The notes under the pieces: generated by a model | The model's input: the letters and a program-made list of their open reading frames with translations, nothing else | What the model was told of the DNA's origin: nothing | Database searches by the model: none | Assembly (NCBI GenBank): GCA_017509605.1 | Contig: JAFWPH010000007.1 | Span: 1-64,000 of the forward strand | Source of the DNA: Bacteroidaceae bacterium | GTDB lineage: Bacteria > Bacteroidota > Bacteroidia > Bacteroidales > Bacteroidaceae | Length of the DNA: 64,000 bases | Direction of reading: 5' to 3' | Shown: piece after piece, positions 37,707-46,528 of the stretch | Layout of the letters: the number at the start of each line of letters is the position of its first letter | Numbering within the stretch: the stretch's first letter is position 1 | Made by a program: the position numbers and the translations under genes

Positions 37707-40067
37707 ATGAAAAAACACTTTTTTATACCCCTTGGCATAGCTGCACTTATAGCTGGCTGTACTTCTACCGACAAAGTGACACCAAACACCATCGATAAGG
37801 AAGAGGTGATGGCAAAACTCTCACTCGAAGACAAAGCCCACTTCGTGATTGGTGTCGGGATGGCCGGATTCTCTGGCGACAATGCTGTGATAGGCGCAAC
37901 CATGAACCTCGTGCCTGGAGCCGCTGGCACCACCTATCCCTTTGACTCTTTGGGCATCCCTGCCGTGGTATTGGCTGACGGCCCCGCAGGACTGCGCATC
38001 AATGCTACCCGAGAGGGTGACTCTATTACCTACTACTGCACCCACTTCCCCATAGGCACGCTGCTGGCTTCGACCTGGAACAATCAACTCGTGGAGGAAG
38101 TCGGACAGGCCATTGGTGAGGAAGTGAAGGAATATGGTGCCGACGTGCTGCTGGCGCCTGCCGTCAACATCATGCGCAACCCGCTCTGCGGACGTAACTT
38201 CGAGTATTATTCTGAGGATCCCGTGGTGGCGGGTAAAACTGCTGCTGCATATATTCTCGGTGTACAGAAGAACGACGTCGGAACAAGTATCAAGCACTTC
38301 GCCGCCAACAACCAAGAGACCAACCGCATGAATACCGATGCGCATATCTCCCAACGTGCACTGCGCGAAATCTATCTGAAAGGATTCGAAATCGCCATCA
38401 AGGAGAGCAAACCCTGGACGGTGATGACCTCTTATAACTACATCAACGGTATTTACACATCGGAGAGCAAGGAACTCGTGACCACCATCCTCCGCGATGA
38501 GTGGGGATTCGAGGGAACGGTGATGACCGACTGGTTCGGAGGTAAGGATGGTGCCAAGCAGATGTGGGCTGGCAACGATATGTTGCAACCAGGTAAGGAC
38601 GAGCAGTTCGATTCCATCGTCGCCGGTGTCAAGAGCGGCAAACTCGACGAGGCCGACCTCAACCTTAATGTTCAGCGTGTGTTGAACCTCGTGGAGCGCA
38701 GTCCGCGTTTCCAAGGTTATCAGTTCTCCAACAAGCCTGACCTGAAGGCGCACGCTGCCGTTACACGTCAGTCTGCAGCTGAGGGTATGGTACTGATGGA
38801 GAACAGAGATGCGCTGCCTTTCAAGGAGAGCGTGAAGAAAGTCGCCCTCTATGGATGCACGTCTTACGACTTCATCGCTGGTGGAACCGGATCGGGTAAT
38901 GTGAACCATGCCTATGTGGTGTCACTGCTCGATGGTCTGAAGAATGGTGGCTATACCGTTTCCGACGAGTTGAAGACGGCTTACGAGCAGTATATCGCCG
39001 ATGAGAAGGAGGCTCAGAAGAAGGCTCTCGAGAAGATGGCTGAGAAAGACCCGCAGGCCGTTATACTGGCAGGCATCTTGCCTGGAACCCTCCCTGCTGA
39101 GAAACTCTTCTCTGCAAAGGAACTTACTGCGCAGGCCGAGGTCAGCGATGTGGCGCTCATCACCATTGGACGTATCTCGGGTGAGTTCCTCGACCGCAAG
39201 GTTGCCGACTTCAACCTCAACGCCTCTGAGTTGAAACTCATCCAGCAGGTTTGCGATGTGTACCATAAAGCTGGCAAGAAAGTCGTGGTATTGCTGAATA
39301 TCGGTGGAGTCATCGAGACTGCCTCTTGGAAGGATCTGCCCGATGCCATCCTCTGTGCTTGGCAGGCAGGACAGGAAGGCGGCAACAGCGTCGTCGATGT
39401 GCTCAGCGGCAAGCAATCGCCTTCAGGAAAGTTCACCATGACATGGCCAGTGAAGTTTAATGACGCCTACTCCTCAAAGAATTTCCCCATTGACGAGGAT
39501 CCTCGCATCGACATATTTAGCCAGGGTAAGAAAGGCAATGTGAGGAACGTTGACTATACCGACTACGAGGAGGATATCTATGTGGGTTACCGCTACTTCG
39601 ACTCGTTCGACGTGCCCGTGAGTTATCCTTTCGGATTCGGGCTCAGTTATACCACCTTTGACTATAACAATGCGAAGATTGCCCAGAAGGGCGATGCCTA
39701 TGAGGTTAGCGTCAACGTCAAGAATACTGGCTCTTACGAAGGTAAGGAGGTCGTTGAACTTTACGTCTCTGCTCCTGACAACAAGGCGGCCAACAAACCC
39801 GTTAAGGAGTTGAAGGCTTTCGCCAAGACCAAACTGTTGAAGCCAGGCGAGAGCGAAACGCTCACCCTCAACGTCAAGGCTGCTGACCTCGCGTCGTTCG
39901 ATGAAGCCACTTCCGCATGGGTGGTTGCCGAGGGCGAATATCAGTTCCTCATAGCGGCCTCAGCACAAGATATCAAAGCAACACTTTCTGCCAAAGTCAA
40001 AGGTCAGCAGACCAAGGTCAACAATGTGCTGAAACCCGAGGTGGAGATGAACCTTTTGAAAAGGTGA
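37707..40067 (+). CDS. GH3 beta-glycosidase lipoprotein
   Basis: A 786-residue exo-acting beta-glycosidase (beta-glucosidase or beta-xylosidase activity cannot be separated by eye). A lipobox (LIAGC, Cys18) indicates a membrane-anchored periplasmic or surface enzyme. The N-terminal TIM-barrel domain has KHFAANNQET and the nucleophile Asp275 in VMTDWFGG. The alpha/beta sandwich (about 350-600) and a C-terminal FN3-like domain (YDVYVNVKNTG-like strands, GKEVVELYVSAP) complete the usual three-domain architecture. It is the middle gene of an operon with a CE1 esterase and a GH43 enzyme, consistent with finishing off xylan or glucan oligosaccharides. Confidence 0.94.
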   Translation: MKKHFFIPLGIAALIAGCTSTDKVTPNTIDKEEVMAKLSLEDKAHFVIGVGMAGFSGDNAVIGATMNLVPGAAGTTYPFDSLGIPAVVLADGPAGLRINATREGDSITYYCTHFPIGTLLASTWNNQLVEEVGQAIGEEVKEYGADVLLAPAVNIMRNPLCGRNFEYYSEDPVVAGKTAAAYILGVQKNDVGTSIKHFAANNQETNRMNTDAHISQRALREIYLKGFEIAIKESKPWTVMTSYNYINGIYTSESKELVTTILRDEWGFEGTVMTDWFGGKDGAKQMWAGNDMLQPGKDEQFDSIVAGVKSGKLDEADLNLNVQRVLNLVERSPRFQGYQFSNKPDLKAHAAVTRQSAAEGMVLMENRDALPFKESVKKVALYGCTSYDFIAGGTGSGNVNHAYVVSLLDGLKNGGYTVSDELKTAYEQYIADEKEAQKKALEKMAEKDPQAVILAGILPGTLPAEKLFSAKELTAQAEVSDVALITIGRISGEFLDRKVADFNLNASELKLIQQVCDVYHKAGKKVVVLLNIGGVIETASWKDLPDAILCAWQAGQEGGNSVVDVLSGKQSPSGKFTMTWPVKFNDAYSSKNFPIDEDPRIDIFSQGKKGNVRNVDYTDYEEDIYVGYRYFDSFDVPVSYPFGFGLSYTTFDYNNAKIAQKGDAYEVSVNVKNTGSYEGKEVVELYVSAPDNKAANKPVKELKAFAKTKLLKPGESETLTLNVKAADLASFDEATSAWVVAEGEYQFLIAASAQDIKATLSAKVKGQQTKVNNVLKPEVEMNLLKR

Positions 40068-40109
40068 AATCACTTTGCATACTTAACGTTTGTAACTAAA
40101 TCTACAGAT

Positions 40110-42089
40110 ATGGAAAAAAAGTTTTTTATGTCTAGAAGCTTGCGGTTTCTGACTCTTCCACTGCTTCTGACGGCAATCACATTGAGCGCCTCTGCCGCCA
40201 CAGACGATATTGGACTCTATGTGAAGGACATCATCGTCGGATGGAACGGTGGTGGCGGGAAAAAGGATGTCGAACACAATGCCTTCTCTTACTACCAGTA
40301 CGCCGAAAACTATTGGGATATCCATGACCTGAGTACCAATGTATATGACAAGGTCGAGTTCACTTTTGCCCAGGCTGTAAACTATGACAACATCAACGTG
40401 ACTGCCACCTATAGCGATGGAGGCACCACCGACACGAAGATTGTCAAGGGTGCCACAACCCACACCTTGAACTTCAAAGCAGACAAGACGCTCGTCAAGA
40501 TTGCCATCACTATTGGCTGGGACGGACCAAGTGGATTGACAACCATCTACTTCAATAGCATCATCATCCGCGCCAAGGACTCTTCAGGCAACATCTGCAA
40601 TATGCCCGTGGGGTCACCCAAATTAGGCAAAGGCAAGGCCAACCCCATTTTGGACTTCCATTATCTGGCTGACCCCACTGCCATCGAATACAACGGCCGC
40701 CTTTACGTCTATGGCACCAACGACCACCAACAGTACGAGGCCGGTACACCGACCAACAGCTACGAGGCCATCAAGACACTGGTTGTCGTCTCGACTGATG
40801 ACATGGTGAACTGGACCTACCACGGACTGATTCCTGTGAAAGAGGTGGCACCATGGATCATGGCATCGTGGGCGCCAACCATCATCAGCAAACCTCAATC
40901 CGATGGCACCACCCTCTTCTCGCTCTATTTCTCCAACAGTGGTTCGGGTTCAGCCGTCATCCAAGCAAAGTCTCCTCTGGGTCCCTGGAAATCGCCACTC
41001 CACCGTAATCTCACCGACGGCTTCGACCCTGGAGCTGTCATCGACGACAATGGTGACGCATGGTTAGCCTACGGCGGTGGCAAGGGCAAGATAGTCAAAC
41101 TGAATCCCAACCTTTATTCCATCAACACGGGGCCAGTGCTACCTCCCACGCCCTACCATTTCGAGGCCAACGAACTGAACTACATCAATGGCACGTATGT
41201 TTATACCTATAATAACGACTGGAGTGAACACACGCCTTGGGACTATGGAGGCGAGAAACCGACCGCCTGTAGCATGGCTTACTTCACAAGCAAGAACCCG
41301 CTCGATACCGACTCATGGACCTATGGCGCCTGCTACTTCAAGAACCCTGGCGAGAATGGTATGAACTACTGCAACAATCATACCCACCTGCAAAAGTTTC
41401 AGGGCAAGTGGTACCTGTTCTATCAAGCCAACAACCTGGAGGCTTCCATTGGTTCCAACGGTGGTTTCCGCAGCATCTATGTCGATGAGATTGAGGTAGA
41501 TGAAGAGAACGTCGTCATCAAGGAGTGCAAGCCCACCTCTGAGGGTGTGAGTGCCATCAAGAACCTCAACCCATTTACCGCACAGTATGCCGCCACCGCA
41601 GCTGCCACACTCGGCATCACCCATGAGAAGGCTGAAGGCGAAGGCCACATGGTTGCAAAAGTAGGTACACCCAGCACTATTGCTCCCGTTCCTTCGGAGG
41701 GCATCATCGAGGTGCGCAATGCCGACTTCTCCAACACCGCCCAAACACTGAGGTGTTTAGTGAAGGGAACAGGCACAGTCGCTCTACGCCTTGATGACAA
41801 AGATGGACCCGATATCGTCACGGTAGCCAGTACGGACGACGACTGGCAGGAGTTGGTGGGCGAGTGTGCCAGTACCCTAAACGGTGTGCACACCCTGTTC
41901 TTTATCCTTTCAGGCGATATAAAGTTCGACAAGTGGGTGTTTGGTGACAATCCACTGACAAGCATCTCCTCATTACACCAAGCAAAGTGCATAACGAACA
42001 ATGACGTTTACAACCTCAGCGGACAGCACGTCAATAAACCCGAAAAGGGGGTGTATATCCAGAACGGGAAAAAGATGGTCATGCATTAG
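40110..42089 (+). CDS. Secreted GH43 glycosidase with flanking binding-like domains and sorting tail
   Basis: A 659-residue secreted enzyme. A signal peptide ends around residue 30 (ASAA). An N-terminal beta-sandwich (about 33-158) of unknown binding type precedes the GH43 five-bladed propeller: general base Asp188 (YLADPTAIEYNG), second Asp near 309 (GFDPGAVIDD) and acid Glu in HFEANELNYING. A CBM6-like C-terminal domain (about 500-625) follows, and the chain ends with YNLSGQHV ... GVYIQNGKK, the tail seen on other enzymes here. The likely activity is beta-xylosidase or alpha-arabinofuranosidase. It is the last intact gene of the operon; an esterase relic lies 40-160 bp after it. Confidence 0.92.
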   Translation: MEKKFFMSRSLRFLTLPLLLTAITLSASAATDDIGLYVKDIIVGWNGGGGKKDVEHNAFSYYQYAENYWDIHDLSTNVYDKVEFTFAQAVNYDNINVTATYSDGGTTDTKIVKGATTHTLNFKADKTLVKIAITIGWDGPSGLTTIYFNSIIIRAKDSSGNICNMPVGSPKLGKGKANPILDFHYLADPTAIEYNGRLYVYGTNDHQQYEAGTPTNSYEAIKTLVVVSTDDMVNWTYHGLIPVKEVAPWIMASWAPTIISKPQSDGTTLFSLYFSNSGSGSAVIQAKSPLGPWKSPLHRNLTDGFDPGAVIDDNGDAWLAYGGGKGKIVKLNPNLYSINTGPVLPPTPYHFEANELNYINGTYVYTYNNDWSEHTPWDYGGEKPTACSMAYFTSKNPLDTDSWTYGACYFKNPGENGMNYCNNHTHLQKFQGKWYLFYQANNLEASIGSNGGFRSIYVDEIEVDEENVVIKECKPTSEGVSAIKNLNPFTAQYAATAAATLGITHEKAEGEGHMVAKVGTPSTIAPVPSEGIIEVRNADFSNTAQTLRCLVKGTGTVALRLDDKDGPDIVTVASTDDDWQELVGECASTLNGVHTLFFILSGDIKFDKWVFGDNPLTSISSLHQAKCITNNDVYNLSGQHVNKPEKGVYIQNGKKMVMH

Positions 42090-42129
42090 GACACCACACG
42101 ACAACGCTATCAAGTAGCAAGCATCTCTA

Positions 42130-42256
42130 CGGATTATGCCATGGCGGGAAAAGCACGAAGAATTATCCTTATGAGTACCTCGAGACCGACGGAGGACACA
42201 TCTGGCGCAACTGGCGTATCTACCTCACTGAGTTTGCCCAGAAAATCTTCAAGTGA
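42130..42256 (+). pseudogene. Relic 3' end of a CE1-like esterase
   Basis: Reading in the frame that ends at the TGA at 42254-42256, the last codons give [22 protein letters not shown] followed by AQKIFK. This is almost identical to the C-terminus of the esterase encoded at 36470-37684 ([22 protein letters not shown], then TPLLFK), including the catalytic His, and a stretch of about 38 identical bases is shared. No upstream start or remaining esterase domain exists, so this is a fragment left by a deletion or recombination in a former tandem pair. Confidence 0.85.
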
Positions 42257-42280
42257 GATAATTCATTGGATAACAGAAAC

Positions 42281-42317
42281 AAAAGAGGATGTGCATTGGT
42301 TTGTACATCCTCTTTTA
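42281..42317 (+). terminator. Terminator after the esterase relic
   Basis: AAAAGAGGATGT (42281-42292) pairs with ACATCCTCTTTT (42305-42316), a 12-bp stem around a 12-nt loop. It probably ends the 36470-42089 operon transcript and once belonged to the lost esterase gene. Confidence 0.75.
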
Positions 42318-42414
42318 TATTCGGATGAGCCTTGTTGGAATAGCATCTTTATCCCCGAACCTAAATTGTTAACAACTACAACAAAATTCTTAAAAAACCT
42401 TTCATTATATGGAA

Positions 42415-42435
42415 GTAATTACAAATTGTAGTTAC
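42415..42435 (+). promoter_or_regulatory. Candidate BlaI-type operator
   Basis: GTAATTACA-AAT-TGTAGTTAC is a near-perfect 9-3-9 dyad (one mismatched pair) with the TACA/TGTA core typical of BlaI/MecI operators. It overlaps a promoter-like TACTTTG (42433-42439) 26 bp before the repressor ATG, the right place for autorepression. Confidence 0.6.
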
Positions 42436-42460
42436 TTTGCGGTATCAAGATTGTACGCTT

Positions 42461-42820
42461 ATGAAAAAATTGACAGATAAAGAACTCCAAATTATGGAAG
42501 TGTTGTGGGAAAACGGACCTCTCTCGACCCGCGACATCATCTTGCATTTGCCCGATACCAAGGCGCATTTCAACACCATCGCCACCTATGTGCGGCGCCT
42601 TGAGCAGCACGGCATGATAGGACACGAGGAACAAAGCCCACGATTCTATATCTATCATGCTGCCGTCACTCGCGAACAATACATTTCGAGCATGAACAAA
42701 GAGAGCATCGACCGCTTCTTCGACGGTTCATACATGGATTTCATCTCCAGACTGGTGAAGCGTCATGAGGTGAGCATCGACGAATTGAAGGAACTCATCA
42801 GAATGGTAGAAGAAGAATAA
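42461..42820 (+). CDS. BlaI/MecI/CopY-family transcriptional repressor
   Basis: A 119-residue winged-helix repressor. LTDKELQIMEVLWENGPLSTRDI, the recognition helix around HFNTIATYVRRLEQHG and the wing (GHEEQSPRFYIYHA) match the BlaI family; the C-terminal helices (residues about 75-119) form the dimerisation arm whose cleavage releases DNA in studied systems. The frame is open upstream to 42437, but the ATG at 42461 gives the normal start (MKKLTDKEL). It lies 5 nt before the M56 sensor gene, the standard BlaI-BlaR pairing. Confidence 0.93.
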   Translation: MKKLTDKELQIMEVLWENGPLSTRDIILHLPDTKAHFNTIATYVRRLEQHGMIGHEEQSPRFYIYHAAVTREQYISSMNKESIDRFFDGSYMDFISRLVKRHEVSIDELKELIRMVEEE

Positions 42821-42825
42821 GGACT

Positions 42826-44619
42826 ATGGGAGCATTTGTATTATATATACTTGAATGGTCGGCATGTCTGCTGGGATTCATGTTTCTCTATAAGATGTGC
42901 TTCAGCGGTACAACGTTTCATCGGTTCAACCGTTTCTACCTGCTCGGTGCCGTTGTGCTGTCGGCTATACTGCCACTGATTCACATCGCACCGTCGGAAC
43001 AAGTGGAGCCAATGGCAGAAGTGTGCAGGAACGTGGTACAGGTGGAAGAGACCTCCTTTAACGACATCAGCGTCAACTCAGCGCTGGATGCGAACACTGA
43101 CAGCCTCACTCCCTTAGAGAAAGTGGCGATTACCCTGTTGGTCATCTACATGATATATGTGTTGGTACAACTCACAGGATGGGCCAAGTCGATGCTGAAG
43201 ATGTTGCATTTCTTCCATGGCAAGCGCCGTCACAAGTTAGGCAAGGGAGTGTGGCTCGTGGAACATGATGGTGACTACGGACCTTTCAGCTGGATGAACT
43301 ACATTGTCATGTCCTCAAAGGAGCATGGATTAGGACGGAGGGCCAGTATGCGGCATGAACTTTCGCATATTGTTTTGCTCCACCACATCGACCTCCTTTT
43401 CCTGATGGTATGTGTCATCATCAATCCCACATGTTGGATGGTGATGAATGAAATAAAGATAATACACGAGTATGAAGCCGACGATGAAGTGATCAATCAT
43501 TACAGGATTCAGAGTCGTGACTATCAGCGATTATTAATCATGCGGACAGTGGGGGCGGAGGCCTACGCGCTCGCCAGTTCGTTTAACCTCAACATTAAAA
43601 AACGAATCATTATGATGAAGAAAAAACAATCACACTGGTGGCGCATGATATGGATTGCTGTCACCATCCCGCTCATGGGACTTGCGCTCATGGCATTCTC
43701 CAAACCCAAAGAGGCATTGAAAGAAGCGGTTGACAACAGCGTCAGAATCATCGAGCAGCCCATTGTCGAAGTGGTGAACGCCGAAGTGCTCAAGACTGAG
43801 AATACTGATGAAATAGAGACTCTCAAAGAGCCTATACAAGAAGAAGTAACTCAGGAGAAAGAGTCCGACGTAAAGCCAGGCGAGACCGTCTCAGGTACCG
43901 TGAGCGACAAGGACGGAAAACCGTTCCAATCCTGCAACGTCATCGAGCTTGACGAGAATGGACGTGTCGTGGCTCGTTCAGTGACCGACGTCAATGGCAA
44001 ATACTCGCTCAAGGTGGTCGATCACAAACACAAGTTGCGTTTCTCCTACGTTGGATATAAGACCAAGACAGTCGATATCAGCAGCGAGAAGATCGACGTG
44101 GTATTGGAGCAGGCCTTGATCCTGAATGACGTGAAGGTTGTGGGCCGTCGTGACAATAGTGCAGTCACCGACAGTTCACGCTACAAGAAACAAACCTATT
44201 CCAATGACCCAAATGTTTTCCACGTGGTGGAACAGGCACCAGTGTTCCCTGGTGGACAGGAAGGCATCATGACGTATCTGAGCCGCAACCTCAGATATCC
44301 GTCGGTAGCCCGGGAGATGCAGGTAGAGGCCGATATCGTGGTTGAGTTCATGGTCGATAAGACAGGAGTGGTGCGCGGGCCGCACGTCATCTCCTATACA
44401 AGTACACCTCTTATCTCCGCCGAAACGGCAAAGGCCGCCAAGGATGGCGACCCGGAAGCAGTGGAAGCGGCAATGTACTACTACGATGCGATAGAAGCAT
44501 TGAAGGAAGAGGCGAACTATGTGGTGCGCCAAATGCCTCGGTGGGAACCGGGCCGTCAGAACGGCCAAAGGGTGAATACCACCTTCACCTTGCCTATCAG
44601 TTTCAAACTCCAGCAATAA
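42826..44619 (+). CDS. BlaR1-type M56 membrane metalloprotease fused to CarboxypepD_reg and TonB C-terminal domains
   Basis: A 597-residue membrane protein. Helices at about 5-22, 36-54, 100-118 and 186-205 surround a gluzincin zinc site, HELSH (His177, Glu178, His181), with the third ligand in HEYEADDEV (about 214-222). A further membrane helix lies at about 268-290. Then come a carboxypeptidase-regulatory-like domain (about 355-425, VSGTVSDKDGKPF) and a TonB C-terminal domain (about 465-595, PGGQEGIMTYLSRNLRYP). In BlaR1 proteins the sensor domain is a penicillin-binding domain; here that place is taken by TonB-type modules. Signal sensing followed by cleavage of the partner repressor is the likely mechanism. 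Confidence 0.9.
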   Translation: MGAFVLYILEWSACLLGFMFLYKMCFSGTTFHRFNRFYLLGAVVLSAILPLIHIAPSEQVEPMAEVCRNVVQVEETSFNDISVNSALDANTDSLTPLEKVAITLLVIYMIYVLVQLTGWAKSMLKMLHFFHGKRRHKLGKGVWLVEHDGDYGPFSWMNYIVMSSKEHGLGRRASMRHELSHIVLLHHIDLLFLMVCVIINPTCWMVMNEIKIIHEYEADDEVINHYRIQSRDYQRLLIMRTVGAEAYALASSFNLNIKKRIIMMKKKQSHWWRMIWIAVTIPLMGLALMAFSKPKEALKEAVDNSVRIIEQPIVEVVNAEVLKTENTDEIETLKEPIQEEVTQEKESDVKPGETVSGTVSDKDGKPFQSCNVIELDENGRVVARSVTDVNGKYSLKVVDHKHKLRFSYVGYKTKTVDISSEKIDVVLEQALILNDVKVVGRRDNSAVTDSSRYKKQTYSNDPNVFHVVEQAPVFPGGQEGIMTYLSRNLRYPSVAREMQVEADIVVEFMVDKTGVVRGPHVISYTSTPLISAETAKAAKDGDPEAVEAAMYYYDAIEALKEEANYVVRQMPRWEPGRQNGQRVNTTFTLPISFKLQQ

Positions 44620-44697
44620 CGGATGACTTTTATGTACAGACATAAAAAGAACCCGAGAAAACATTAGTGAAAGTTAAACAATATCACTCGGGGTTTA

Positions 44698-44730
44698 CTG
44701 GAGGATGCTGTGAAGCACCCTCCAGCATTT
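44698..44730. terminator. Terminator between the M56 gene and the convergent kinase gene
   Basis: CTGGAGG-A-TGCT (44698-44709) pairs with AGCA-C-CCTCCAG (44714-44725), 11 pairs with one mismatch and a 4-nt loop. A weaker ACCCGAG/CTCGGGGT pairing lies just upstream. Confidence 0.65.
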
Positions 44731-44782
44731 TATGGCAAGTATGGGAAGGCACAAAAAACAGGCAGGGTATGATGACACCCTT

Positions 44783-45673
44783 CTACTGGCATAACGGTAT
44801 GGACAAGAGGAAAGCCACATGGCATCCACAGCAAGGGGGTTCGACCAAATCCAGCATACCCCCTTGCTGAATCATCATCCTGCGACTGAGGGAAAGGCCT
44901 ATTCCGTTACCGCTCCGTTTGGTCGTGAAGAATGGCACGAAAAGCGACTGCCGGTTCTCGGCTGGAATGGGAATGCCATCGTTCCCGATATACAAATAAA
45001 GCAGACGTGAAGAACCGTCAGACAGCCTATCTGTCTTCTCCACAACCTCCACCAACATATTCTTAGCCCCTGCCTCCACAGCGTTTTTCACGAGATTCAT
45101 CATCACTTGACGAAGCATTCCGGCATCAGCCTTGACCGTGGCGTCGGTTGGCACCTCTATCTGCCAAGATAAATCAGGATAGGTCCGTCTGACATCGTCA
45201 ATCAATTTCCGAAGTCCGACAGCACTTAATACTGGTTTTTCCAGTTCCGACAGCTTTCTGTAATTGGCCACAAAATCGCTCAGATGACATGAGGTTTCAT
45301 GGATGGCCTTGATGCCCTCCTCAAGCGGCGTTCCCTTCACGTCTGGACGTAAAAGCAACGACTGGCTGATGCTTGTGATGGGTGCGGTGGCATTCATCAT
45401 CTCGTGAGTCAACACCCGAGTCAGACGTTGCCACGAATCCACCTCGTTTTGGGTGATGAGCGAACGAATCTCCTGCCCCATGTCGTTGAGCAACTGCTGC
45501 ATCGCCCGCTCGCCGTAGGGAAGCCGTTTCGTGGGAAGACGGAAAGAGAAGTCATGGTTGCGGATGGCTTCTCTCATCAGCCACGCACGTTGTCGAAGCC
45601 TGCGCTGATGCTGGAAAAACCAGAGCACAATCAGCAGGACGACTACGCAGATGAGTATCAACAGCCAGATCAT
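44783..45673 (-). CDS. Sensor histidine kinase, single membrane helix (RegB/NtrY-like minimal type)
   Basis: A 296-residue kinase. One membrane helix (about 2-20) and a short linker lead to the dimerisation domain with His90 in RVLTHEMMNATAPI, then an ATPase domain: N-box NLVKNAVEAG (about 192-201), GNDGIPI in place of the DxGxG box, and G2 SGNGIGLSLSRRM. There is almost no periplasmic loop, so sensing is probably intramembrane or via a partner. The GTG/ATG start overlaps the stop of the response-regulator gene by 4 nt, which implies coupled translation. Confidence 0.88.
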   Translation of the reverse strand: MIWLLILICVVVLLIVLWFFQHQRRLRQRAWLMREAIRNHDFSFRLPTKRLPYGERAMQQLLNDMGQEIRSLITQNEVDSWQRLTRVLTHEMMNATAPITSISQSLLLRPDVKGTPLEEGIKAIHETSCHLSDFVANYRKLSELEKPVLSAVGLRKLIDDVRRTYPDLSWQIEVPTDATVKADAGMLRQVMMNLVKNAVEAGAKNMLVEVVEKTDRLSDGSSRLLYLYIGNDGIPIPAENRQSLFVPFFTTKRSGNGIGLSLSRRMMIQQGGMLDLVEPPCCGCHVAFLLSIPLCQ

Positions 45674-46266
45674 AAGCGTTTGTCTTTGTCGGATTCTTTG
45701 ACGTCTTGCCCATTCGAAAGTGAATTCTCATGGTTTTCGCCGCTCAGCCGTTTCATTTTGTTGTAGAGGGTCTGACGCGTGATGCCAAGCAGTTCAGCGG
45801 CACGGGTCAGATTGCCGTGGCAGTGGTCTATCGTCCGACGGATATGCTCTTTCTCCATCTCATCGAGACTGACAATCTCGTTCTGCATGTCGAGCACGTC
45901 TTTCAACTTACGCACCAGTTCGTCATTGTCCCACGGTTTGGTGATGAAGTCGGCGGCACCATACTTCAGCCCTTTCACTGCCAGGTTGATGTCTGCGTAA
46001 GCGGTCATCAACACGACAGGAGTCTGAGGATGAAGTTTGCGGATGGAGCGGAGCCAGAACAAACCCTCGCCGCCAGTATTAACCCCGAGAGCGAAGTTCA
46101 TGTCAAGCAACACAATATCGATGGGTTGTTGAGCCATGGTCTTTGCAATGTCGTCGGGACTCGATATTGTCAGTACCTGAGTGAAGGTTTCCTCCAACAG
46201 GTATCTCATCGCCGTCAGAATAGCGGTGTTGTCATCAACTACCAGTATGGTTCCGTACTTGTTCAA
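45670..46266 (-). CDS. Response regulator with receiver and Fis-type HTH, no AAA domain (RegA/PrrA-like)
   Basis: A 198-residue regulator. The receiver domain (about 5-122) has phospho-acceptor Asp55 (VLLDMNF), acidic pair Asp11/Asp12 and Lys near 107. It is followed directly by a Fis-type helix-turn-helix (about 150-190, HCHGNLTRAAELLGITRQTLYNKMKRL). The sigma-54 AAA domain found in NtrC-type regulators is missing, matching the RegA/PrrA/ActR architecture. It is co-transcribed with the kinase and divergent from the exporter operon starting at 46529, the most obvious target. Confidence 0.88.
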   Translation of the reverse strand: MNKYGTILVVDDNTAILTAMRYLLEETFTQVLTISSPDDIAKTMAQQPIDIVLLDMNFALGVNTGGEGLFWLRSIRKLHPQTPVVLMTAYADINLAVKGLKYGAADFITKPWDNDELVRKLKDVLDMQNEIVSLDEMEKEHIRRTIDHCHGNLTRAAELLGITRQTLYNKMKRLSGENHENSLSNGQDVKESDKDKRL

Positions 46267-46353
46267 TGGTCTTGTATTTTAATAATCTTAATCATAACTG
46301 TTCCTGCATCTTCTTCATCATCATCGATGAGAGACGGTGGTATTTGATGGTTA

Positions 46354-46361
46354 CAAAATTA
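46354..46361 (-). promoter_or_regulatory. -7 promoter box for the two-component operon
   Basis: On the minus strand this reads TAATTTTG, matching TAnnTTTG, 88 bp before the response-regulator start. Confidence 0.5.
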
Positions 46362-46499
46362 CAGAAATTTGAATGGAATCGAAAACGAAAACCATTATTT
46401 CTTTTTCTCCCGTCAAATAATCATACGGTGCAGTGTAAAAATATTAGACGTTCTGCATTCCTGCAAAAGCAAACGCTTGCTTGGAAGGAATGATACATG

Positions 46500-46507
46500 T
46501 AGTTTTG
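46500..46507 (+). promoter_or_regulatory. -7 promoter box for the exporter operon (membrane-fusion protein)
   Basis: TAGTTTTG fits TAnnTTTG with CTTGG 16-20 bp upstream as the -33 element. It is immediately followed by GCATCAGAAAAA, a sequence repeated at the same position relative to the box before the permease gene at 53479. Confidence 0.65.
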
Positions 46508-46528
46508 CATCAGAAAAACGTAAACGAT

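Noticed and set aside
37821-38909. Long antisense frame (about 360 codons) inside the GH3 gene
   Set aside because: The sense frame shows all GH3 motifs; the antisense translation has no recognisable domain. A similar case is 36572-37627 opposite the CE1 esterase.
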